This document shows positions 26,188 through 32,964 of a stretch of 32,964 nucleotides of DNA, piece by piece. This stretch comes from Coriobacteriales bacterium (GTDB lineage Bacteria > Actinomycetota > Coriobacteriia > Coriobacteriales > Atopobiaceae), in assembly GCA_029101205.1 (NCBI GenBank), contig JAQXQO010000117.1:1-32964 (forward strand), in the 5' to 3' direction. The notes under the pieces are model-generated. The model did not search any database. It was not told the origin of the DNA and saw only the letters and a program-made list of their open reading frames with translations. Position numbers and translations under genes: made by a program. Numbering within the stretch: position 1 is the stretch's first letter; the number at the start of each line of letters is the position of its first letter.

Positions 26188-28717
26188 CACAAAAGACCCG
26201 TTCGTACGTCCGAAGCCGATGTTTGGCACCTACGACCACCGCAAGCTGCGTGTGAAGGACCAGCACCTGGCCGACGCGCTGGCCGGCAGGGCGTTCCTGC
26301 GCTTCGACGGCGCCATGGGCACGCAGCTGCAGGAGCGCGGCATGCAGGCGGGAGAGCTGCCCGAGCTTCTGTGCCTCACGAACCCCGACGAGATCGCACA
26401 GATTCACGCCGCCTACGTGCAGGCGGGTGCCGAGGTCGTGACCACGAACACCTTCGGCGCCAACCGCGCCAAGCTGGCGACGGCGGGCGACGATGCCCCC
26501 ACGGTGGACCAGGTGTTCCAGGCGGCCATCGCATGCGCCAAGGCGGCGCACCCGCGCTACGTGGCGGCGGACATCGGCCCCACCGGGTCGCTGCTGCAAC
26601 CCATGGGCACCCTGCCGTTCGAGACGGCCTACGATCTGTTTGCCGAGCAGGCCATCGCGGCCACGCGGGCGGGCGCCGACCTCTTCGTCATCGAGACCAT
26701 GGCCGACCTGGCCGAGATAAAGGCCGCCGTCCTGGCGTGCAAGGAGAACTCCGACCTGCCGATCTTCTGCACCATGACCTTTGGCGAGGACGGGCGTACC
26801 TTCCTGGGCACCACGCCCGAGGTGGCGGCGGTCACGCTGTCGGCCCTGGGCGCGGACGTGCTGGGAATCAACTGCTCGCTGGGCCCTGCCGACGTGGCAC
26901 CCCTGGTGGAGCGCATGCTGCCCTGGTCGCGCGTGCCGGTGATGGCCCAGGCCAACGCCGGCCTGCCCAGCGTGGTGGACGGCGTCACCGTGTACGACAT
27001 CAAGGCGCCCGAGTTCGTGGACGCCGTCCAGGGTATGGTGGACGCCGGCGTGTCGGTGGTGGGCGGCTGCTGCGGCACCGCTCCCGACTACATCGCGGGC
27101 GAGAAGGACATGCTGGCCCGCAAGGCGGGTCCCGCGCCGCGCAAGGTGCGTGACGACTTCGTCGTGGCCAGCTCGCAGCAGCTGTGCGTGCTGCGCCCCG
27201 GCGACGTGGGCGTCATCGGCGAGCGCATCAACCCCACCGGAAAGAAAAAGATGAAGGAGGCCCTGCGCTCGGGCAGCTACGACTACATCATGGGCCTGGC
27301 CATCGAGCAGACCCGCGCCGGCGCGCAGGTGCTCGACGTGAACGCCGGACTGCCCGAGGTGGACGAGACCCAGGTCCTGTTGAAGATAATGGCCGACCTC
27401 CAGGGCGTCACGAGCCTGCCTCTGCAGGTGGACTCCGCCGTGCCGCAGACCATCGAGGCCGCGGTGCGCAGCTATCCTGGCAAGCCCATCATCAACTCCA
27501 CCAATGGAAAGCAGGAGACCCTGGACGCCGTGGTGCCCATAGCGGCGCACTACGGCTGCGCCCTCGTGGGTCTGACCATAGACGAGGCCGGCATCCCCAC
27601 CACCGCGCGGGGACGCCTGGACATCGCGCGAAAGATAGTCCAGCGCACCGACGAGTGGGGCATCCCGCGCCAGGACGTGATCATCGACTGCCTGGCCATG
27701 GCCGCCTCGACCGACCAGCGCGCCCCGCGCGCCATCCTGGACGGCATCCGCCTGGTAAAGCGGGAGCTTCCCGGCGTGCGCACGGTGCTGGGCGTGTCGA
27801 ACATCAGCTTCGGCCTGCCGTTCCGCCCCCTGGTGAACGCCACATTCCTGGCGGCGGCCTTCTCGGCCGGGCTGGACCTGGCCATCATCAACCCAGCGCA
27901 GCAACGCATGATGGACGTGGTGAACTCCTGGCGCGTGCTGTCCGGCGAGGACCAGAGCGCCCAGCGCTACGTGGCCGACTACGTCAACCGCTCCGACAAG
28001 GCGCCCGCAGCCGCGGCTCCCGTTAACGGGGCGGCGGCATCGGGTGCGGCTGCCGCGCCCGGCCCCGCCTCCGGCCAGCAGGCGGAGTCGTCCGACCCCG
28101 TGGAGCGCACGAAGCAGCTGGTGCTGGCCGGGCGCAAGGGCCCCATCCCCGACCTGGTGCAGACCATCGTGGCCGACCACGGCGTCATGTTCTGCATCAA
28201 CGACGTGCTGATCCCCGCGCTCGACGAGGTGGGCAGGCGCTTCGAGAAGGGCACGTTCTTCTTGCCCCAGCTGATGGCGTCGGCGGAGGCGGCGAAGGCC
28301 GGGTTCAACCGGCTGAAGGAGCTGAACGGCGACGCGGCCGACGTGCCCTCGAAGGGCAAGGTGGCCATCTGCACCGTGAAGGGCGACATCCACGACATCG
28401 GAAAGAACATCGTGAAGATGCTGCTGGAAAACTACGGCTACGACGTCGTGGACCTGGGTCGCGACGTGGAGCCGCAGGTGGTCGTGGACGCCGTCGTGCG
28501 CGACCACATCAAGCTGGTGGGCCTCTCGGCGCTGATGACCGCCACGGTGCCGGCCATGTCCGACACCATCCAGCTGCTACACGAGCAGGCGCCCTGGGCC
28601 AAGGTCATGGTGGGCGGCGCCGTGCTGAACCCCGAGTACGCCCAGATGGTGGGCGCCGACTTCTATGCGAAGGACGCCAACGAGTCCGCGCGCATCGCGG
28701 GCGAGGTGCTGGGGTAG
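26180..28717 (+). CDS. metH: Cobalamin-dependent methionine synthase (homocysteine, folate and B12 modules; no reactivation domain)
   Basis: FDGAMGTQLQERGM; GINCSLGP; VGGCCGTAPDYI; GERINPTGKKKMKEAL; B12-binding GDIHDIGKNIVKMLLENYGYDVVDLG. GTG start at 26180 overlapping the upstream ORF. Confidence 0.95.
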   Translation: MASTKDPFVRPKPMFGTYDHRKLRVKDQHLADALAGRAFLRFDGAMGTQLQERGMQAGELPELLCLTNPDEIAQIHAAYVQAGAEVVTTNTFGANRAKLATAGDDAPTVDQVFQAAIACAKAAHPRYVAADIGPTGSLLQPMGTLPFETAYDLFAEQAIAATRAGADLFVIETMADLAEIKAAVLACKENSDLPIFCTMTFGEDGRTFLGTTPEVAAVTLSALGADVLGINCSLGPADVAPLVERMLPWSRVPVMAQANAGLPSVVDGVTVYDIKAPEFVDAVQGMVDAGVSVVGGCCGTAPDYIAGEKDMLARKAGPAPRKVRDDFVVASSQQLCVLRPGDVGVIGERINPTGKKKMKEALRSGSYDYIMGLAIEQTRAGAQVLDVNAGLPEVDETQVLLKIMADLQGVTSLPLQVDSAVPQTIEAAVRSYPGKPIINSTNGKQETLDAVVPIAAHYGCALVGLTIDEAGIPTTARGRLDIARKIVQRTDEWGIPRQDVIIDCLAMAASTDQRAPRAILDGIRLVKRELPGVRTVLGVSNISFGLPFRPLVNATFLAAAFSAGLDLAIINPAQQRMMDVVNSWRVLSGEDQSAQRYVADYVNRSDKAPAAAAPVNGAAASGAAAAPGPASGQQAESSDPVERTKQLVLAGRKGPIPDLVQTIVADHGVMFCINDVLIPALDEVGRRFEKGTFFLPQLMASAEAAKAGFNRLKELNGDAADVPSKGKVAICTVKGDIHDIGKNIVKMLLENYGYDVVDLGRDVEPQVVVDAVVRDHIKLVGLSALMTATVPAMSDTIQLLHEQAPWAKVMVGGAVLNPEYAQMVGADFYAKDANESARIAGEVLG

Positions 28718-28720
28718 GGG

Positions 28721-29734
28721 CTACCCCAGGTCCACGAGGTCGTGGTTGATGGGCGTGTGGAACAGCCGCTCCACACGCGCGGGGTCGCGCGTCTGTGCCA
28801 GGATCCACATCAGCTTGGTATAGATGGACTCGAAGGTCATGTCGTAAGCCACGATGACGCCACGACGGTCGCGGATGTGCAGTCCCACCTGGTAGATGGC
28901 CATGTCGGAGCCTTCGTGGGGCACCTGCGTGGTCACTACCACGATCTTTCCGGCCTGCGTCCAGCGCTCGATGGCGCGAGCAAACGCGTCGTCGCCGGAA
29001 TCGTCGGGATACATCGGGATGCCGCCCACGCCGAAGCTCTCCAGGATGATGGCGTCGAAGTCGTCTATGAGCTCGTCGAACACGTGCGGGCTCATGCCCG
29101 GCACCAGCTTCAGCGGAAAGATGCGCCCCTCCAGCGCATGCGAGAATATCGGCACGCTGGGTGCGTCCCCCGTGGCTATGTAGCGCACCACGCGGCCCCC
29201 GCGCACGACCGCCAGGTCGGGGAAGTCGATGCTGGAAAACGCGTTGTAGCTCTTTGACCTGGTCTTTCGGGCGCGGGTGCCGGCGATGACGTGGCCGTTG
29301 AAGACTATCATGACGCCGCGCGAGCCGGGGTCGGCCGCCACGGCAAAGCTGTCTATGAGGTTTCGGGTGCCGTCGGTGGCCGTGCGCTCGATGGGCTGCT
29401 GGGCGCCCGTCAGCACCACGGGCTTGGCCAGGTACAGGCACAGGTACGATAGCGCCGCCGCCGTGTAGGCCATGGTGTCGGTGCCGTGCATGACGACGAA
29501 GCCGTCGTAGTCGTCGTAGTTGTCCTGGATGGCCCTGGCTATGCGCAGCCAGTGCTCGGGCCGCATGTTGCTGGAGTCGATGGAAAACAGGGGCAGCGTG
29601 GACACGTCGTAGCCGCGGCGCAGCTCGGGTACGTACGACAGGATGGCGTCTGCCTGCATGCCGGGCGCCAGCCCCTCGGCGCCTTCCACGGACGCGATGG
29701 TGCCGCCGGTTGAGATAAGCAAAATCCTCTTCAT
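28721..29734 (-). CDS. L-asparaginase (type I, AnsA-like)
   Basis: MKRILLISTGGTIASVEGAEGLAPG...DGFVVMHGTDTMAYTAAALSYL...VVLTGAQQPIERTATDGTRNL. Confidence 0.93.
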   Translation of the reverse strand: MKRILLISTGGTIASVEGAEGLAPGMQADAILSYVPELRRGYDVSTLPLFSIDSSNMRPEHWLRIARAIQDNYDDYDGFVVMHGTDTMAYTAAALSYLCLYLAKPVVLTGAQQPIERTATDGTRNLIDSFAVAADPGSRGVMIVFNGHVIAGTRARKTRSKSYNAFSSIDFPDLAVVRGGRVVRYIATGDAPSVPIFSHALEGRIFPLKLVPGMSPHVFDELIDDFDAIILESFGVGGIPMYPDDSGDDAFARAIERWTQAGKIVVVTTQVPHEGSDMAIYQVGLHIRDRRGVIVAYDMTFESIYTKLMWILAQTRDPARVERLFHTPINHDLVDLG

Positions 29735-29923
29735 GCCACGCCTCCGATGGTTTGGCTGTCTGTATGCTCCCTGTGGAATCCTTCTCACATCGTCGCAGCT
29801 GAGACACTGTGTTGCCTTCACGCCGACGGCTGTGTGGCCGTGTCGCTTCAGCTATGCCGTTGTACAATATGCGATAACTGCCCGCGATACATCGCGTGAT
29901 TCCGCATCAGATGGAGGAACGAC

Positions 29924-31618
29924 ATGGAAAACATCCCGGCACCCGTAGACGCCACCCAGACCAAGGCTTGGGCAAAGCTCCAGCAGCACCACGACGAGCT
30001 CGTGGCGAACAACTTCAGCCTGAAGCAGTGGTTCCAGGAGGACCCCGACCGCGTGTCGAAGTACTCCTTCGACGTGAACGACCTGCACTTTGACCTGTCC
30101 AAGAGCTACCTGGACGACGAGACCGTGGACGACCTGGTCGAGCTGGCCCAGGAGGTCGGCCTGGAGGACCGCCGCAAGGCCATGTTCTCCGGCGTGCACA
30201 TCAACACCACTGAGGACCGCGCCGTGCTGCACACCGCGCTGCGCCGCCCGAAGTCCGACGAGGGCAAGCTCATCGTCGACGGCCAGGACTGCGTGAAGGA
30301 CGTCCACGAGGTGCTGGACCGCATGTACGCCTTCGCCAACCGCGTGCGCTCCGGCGAGTGGAAGGGCGTCACCGGCAAGAAGATCCAGACCATCATGTCC
30401 ATCGGCATCGGCGGTTCCGACCTGGGCCCGGTCATGGTGTACGAGGCCCTGAAGCCCATGGCTGACGCCGGCATCAGCGTGCGCTACGTCTCGAACATCG
30501 ACCCTAACGACATGGCCGAGAAGACCAAGGGCCTGGACCCCGAGACCACGCTGATCATCATCGTGTCCAAGACCTTCACCACGCTGGAGACCATGACCAA
30601 CGCGCGCGAGGCCAAGACCTGGCTGCTGGAGGGCCTGAAGGCCCAGGGCGCCATCGACGGCTCCGACGCCTCGGTCGCTGATGCCATCCAGAAGCACTTA
30701 GTGGCCGTCTCCACCAATCTCGAGCTGGTCGAGAAGTTCGGCATCGACCCGCAGAACGCCTTTGGCTTCTGGAGCTGGGTCGGCGGCCGCTACTCCGTCG
30801 AAGCGGCCGTGGGCCGGTGGCGGATCATCGCCTTTGGCCCCGAGCGCTTCCAGCAGTTCCTGCAGGGCTTCCACGACCTGGACGAGTACTTCTGCAACAC
30901 CCCGCTGCGCCAGAACGTCGTCGCGCTCATGGGCCTGCTGAACGTCTGGTACGAGAACTTCTTTGACGCCGAGAGCCACGCCGTGCTGCCCTACAACCAG
31001 TACCTGCACCGCGTCCCCGCGTACCTGCAGCAGCTGACCATGGAGTCCAACGGCAAGTCCACGCGTTGGGACGGCACGCCCGTCACGACCAAGACCGGCG
31101 AGATCTTCTGGGGCGAGGCTGGCACCAACGGCCAGCACGCCTTCTACCAGCTGATCCACCAGGGCACGCGCCTGATTCCTGCCGACTTCATCGCCTTCGT
31201 GAACACCGCGAACCCGACGAAGGACGGCCAGCAGGACATCCACGAGCTGTTCCTGGGCAACTTCCTGGCCCAGACGAAGGCCCTGGCGTTCGGCAAGACC
31301 GCTGACGAGGTCCGCGCCGAGGGCACGGCCGAGTGGATGGTCCCCGCTCGCTGCTTCACCGGCAACCGCCCGACCACCAGCATCTTTGGCACCGAGCTGA
31401 ATCCCCACACCCTGGGCGAGCTCATTGCCCTGTACGAGCACATCACCTTCACCGAGGGCACCGTGTGGGGCATCGACTCCTTCGATCAGTGGGGCGTCGA
31501 GCTGGGCAAGCAGCTGGCAAAGCAGATCACGCCTGCCTTCCACGACGACAGCAAGCTGGCCAGCCAGGATCCCTCCACGAAGGCGCTCATCGCCTTCTAT
31601 CGCCAGAACCGCAAGTAG
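29924..31618 (+). CDS. pgi: Glucose-6-phosphate isomerase
   Basis: [77 protein letters not shown]. Confidence 0.98.
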   Translation: MENIPAPVDATQTKAWAKLQQHHDELVANNFSLKQWFQEDPDRVSKYSFDVNDLHFDLSKSYLDDETVDDLVELAQEVGLEDRRKAMFSGVHINTTEDRAVLHTALRRPKSDEGKLIVDGQDCVKDVHEVLDRMYAFANRVRSGEWKGVTGKKIQTIMSIGIGGSDLGPVMVYEALKPMADAGISVRYVSNIDPNDMAEKTKGLDPETTLIIIVSKTFTTLETMTNAREAKTWLLEGLKAQGAIDGSDASVADAIQKHLVAVSTNLELVEKFGIDPQNAFGFWSWVGGRYSVEAAVGRWRIIAFGPERFQQFLQGFHDLDEYFCNTPLRQNVVALMGLLNVWYENFFDAESHAVLPYNQYLHRVPAYLQQLTMESNGKSTRWDGTPVTTKTGEIFWGEAGTNGQHAFYQLIHQGTRLIPADFIAFVNTANPTKDGQQDIHELFLGNFLAQTKALAFGKTADEVRAEGTAEWMVPARCFTGNRPTTSIFGTELNPHTLGELIALYEHITFTEGTVWGIDSFDQWGVELGKQLAKQITPAFHDDSKLASQDPSTKALIAFYRQNRK

Positions 31619-31692
31619 GCGCGGTTCGCGCAATCGCCCTGGCACGCTCAGGTGCTGGGGAGATTGCGGCTTCATAGCCACGGTTAACAAGT

Positions 31693-31727
31693 CGCCCCGA
31701 CTGGCACCGCCAGCCGGGGCGTTTTTT
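31693..31727 (+). terminator. Rho-independent terminator after pgi
   Basis: CGCCCCG-actggcaccgccag-CCGGGGCG followed by TTTTTT. Confidence 0.85.
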
Positions 31728-31749
31728 CATCTGATGTGTCGCGCCGCGT

Positions 31750-31792
31750 CGCATGCCCTTCTTGCCCGTTTGGCAGGCAAGAAGGGCATGCG
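31750..31792. repeat. Perfect 17-bp inverted repeat with 9-nt loop
   Basis: CGCATGCCCTTCTTGCC-cgtttggca-GGCAAGAAGGGCATGCG. Confidence 0.95.
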
Positions 31793-31818
31793 GCTTCGGG
31801 ACGTCGCCGTGCGGGCGC

Positions 31819-32694
31819 CTAGCAGTTGCCCACACGCACGCGTTCCAGGTACTGCCGAGCCACGTCGGCCAGCTGGTAGACCGTCTGCACCGGCGTGGGG
31901 CCGCGGTCCGTCATGTGCCAGCGCGGGAAGAACCTGGTCACGTGCAGCGTTATGGGGTCGCCCTGCACAGGCAGGCCGGCCAGCCACTGGGCGATGCGCT
32001 GCATCTCCTGGGGTGTGTCGTTCATGCCAGGTACGATCAGCGTCGTGACCTCCAGGTGGCAGCTGGGCTCTGCCGCCAGCGTGCGGATGGTCTTCTGCAC
32101 GCACTCCAGGCTGCCGGCGCACGTGCGGTAGAACTCGTCGCTGAAGCCCTTCAGGTCGATGTTCGCGGCGTCCACCAGGCCCGTCAGCTGGTCGATGACC
32201 CAAGGCTCTGCGCAGCCGTTTGACACGAGCACGTTCTTCAGCCCGGCGTCGTGCGCCAGCTGCGAGCAGTCGCGCACGTACTCCCAGCCCACCAGCGGTT
32301 CGTTGTACGTGTAGGCCAGGCCCACCATGTCGTGGTCTTGCTGGTGTAGCTGCCATGCCAGGTCCACCAGCTGCCGAGGCGACATGCTGCGCGTGCGGGC
32401 GTGATCGCGGTCGCACTGCGAGATGGTCCAGTTCTGGCAGAAGGGGCAGCGCAGGTTGCACCCGTAGCTGCCCACGCTGAGCACCGTGGTGCCGGGCAGG
32501 TAGTCTGCCAGGGGCTTCTTCTCGATGGGATCTTGGGCGATCGAGGTCAGAAAGCCGTAGCTCTGGCAGGTAACCCGCCCGTCGTGGCAGGCACGGGCCC
32601 GGCAGAAGCCCACCTGGCCCTCCGCCAGCCTGCACTCGTGCGGGCACACCCTGCAGCGGACGGCATCCGACGCCACGTCGGTGGTGCTGCTCAA
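31819..32694 (-). CDS. amrS: AmmeMemoRadiSam system radical SAM protein (AmrS-like)
   Basis: RCRVCPHECRLAEGQVGFCRAR...GTTVLSVGSYGCNLRCPFCQNWTISQ...AYTYNEPLVGWEYV...NIDLKGFSDEFYR; likely TTG start at 32694 (TTGA overlap with the upstream stop, GAGG upstream). Confidence 0.87.
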   Translation of the reverse strand: MSSTTDVASDAVRCRVCPHECRLAEGQVGFCRARACHDGRVTCQSYGFLTSIAQDPIEKKPLADYLPGTTVLSVGSYGCNLRCPFCQNWTISQCDRDHARTRSMSPRQLVDLAWQLHQQDHDMVGLAYTYNEPLVGWEYVRDCSQLAHDAGLKNVLVSNGCAEPWVIDQLTGLVDAANIDLKGFSDEFYRTCAGSLECVQKTIRTLAAEPSCHLEVTTLIVPGMNDTPQEMQRIAQWLAGLPVQGDPITLHVTRFFPRWHMTDRGPTPVQTVYQLADVARQYLERVRVGNC

Positions 32695-32964
32695 TGGTGC
32701 CTCACCACCTGGAAGCGCTGCAGCTGCACGTCGTCCTCGTCGGGGTCGAGGGCGCCCCGGCCGGCGGCAAAGCCAACCACCCCCCCGGGCGGGGGGCTGG
32801 CGGCCCCAACCGGCCGCACCCCGCCCCGCCCCCCCGCCGCGCTGGTCCGCTTGCCCCCACCCCCGGGCGCCCTCGACCCCGACGAGGACGACGTGCAGCT
32901 GCAGCGCTTCCAGGTGGTGAGGCACCATTGAGCAGCACCACCGACGTGGCGTCGGATGCCGTCC
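32658..32964. repeat. 100-bp perfect inverted repeat (arms 32658-32757 and 32865-32964) with 107-nt spacer, truncated by window end
   Basis: Left arm ggacggcatccgacgccacgtcggtggtgctgctcaatggtgcc...gtcgagggcgccc is the exact reverse complement of the right arm gggcgccctcgac...ggcaccattgagcagcaccaccgacgtggcgtcggatgccgtcc; symmetric about 32811. Confidence 0.97.
32691..32757 (-). CDS. C-terminal tail of a probable AMMECR1-like (AmrA) protein; upstream part unresolved
   Basis: Minus strand ...GALDPDEDDVQLQRFQVVRHH*; resembles AMMECR1-type C-termini (PDE...RFxVxRH) and sits directly upstream of amrS. Confidence 0.5.

Noticed and set aside
26162-28507. 781-aa minus-strand ORF antisense to metH
   Set aside because: Same GC-driven antisense effect; low-complexity V/H/G/R-rich product with no known motifs.
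28605-29867. 420-aa alternate-frame ORF over asparaginase
   Set aside because: R/H/A/P-rich out-of-frame product overlapping a clear asparaginase CDS.
32401-32931. Plus-strand 176-aa ORF ending in GALDPDEDDVQLQRFQVVRHH
   Set aside because: The AMMECR1-like tail arises only from the inverted-repeat arm; the rest is antisense to amrS and low-complexity spacer.

Overview
High-GC actinobacterial DNA; the gene content and order suggest a Coriobacteriia-like genome (inference). The left end is a cell-wall and Ser/Thr-phosphorylation operon on the minus strand: a multi-TM kinase, FhaA, FhaB, a PP2C phosphatase, a fused FtsW/RodA-PBP and a PknB-like kinase cut by the window edge. Further right are tRNA-Leu(CAG), serS, tRNA-Arg(ACG), tRNA-Ser(GCT), a GluQ-RS gene, a GNAT gene, pyruvate:ferredoxin oxidoreductase (nifJ), a glycosyltransferase with a LytS/LytR-type two-component pair, a phosphodiesterase, PAP2, thioredoxin, metF, a split metH (separate reactivation domain), asparaginase, pgi, and an AmmeMemoRadiSam radical SAM gene with the tail of an AMMECR1-like gene. 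Most coding content is housekeeping. The main anomalies are: (1) a perfect 100-bp inverted repeat around a 107-nt G/C-homopolymer-rich spacer at the right end, probably an assembly foldback; (2) a duplicated tRNA-Ser 3'-end/terminator module enclosing a hairpin-dense 79-nt core; (3) a strong LexA/SOS-box-like site before an uncharacterised gene; (4) the single-ORF FtsW-PBP fusion; (5) several structured intergenic regions. No CRISPR array, transposase, phage gene or clear novel multi-gene defence system was seen.
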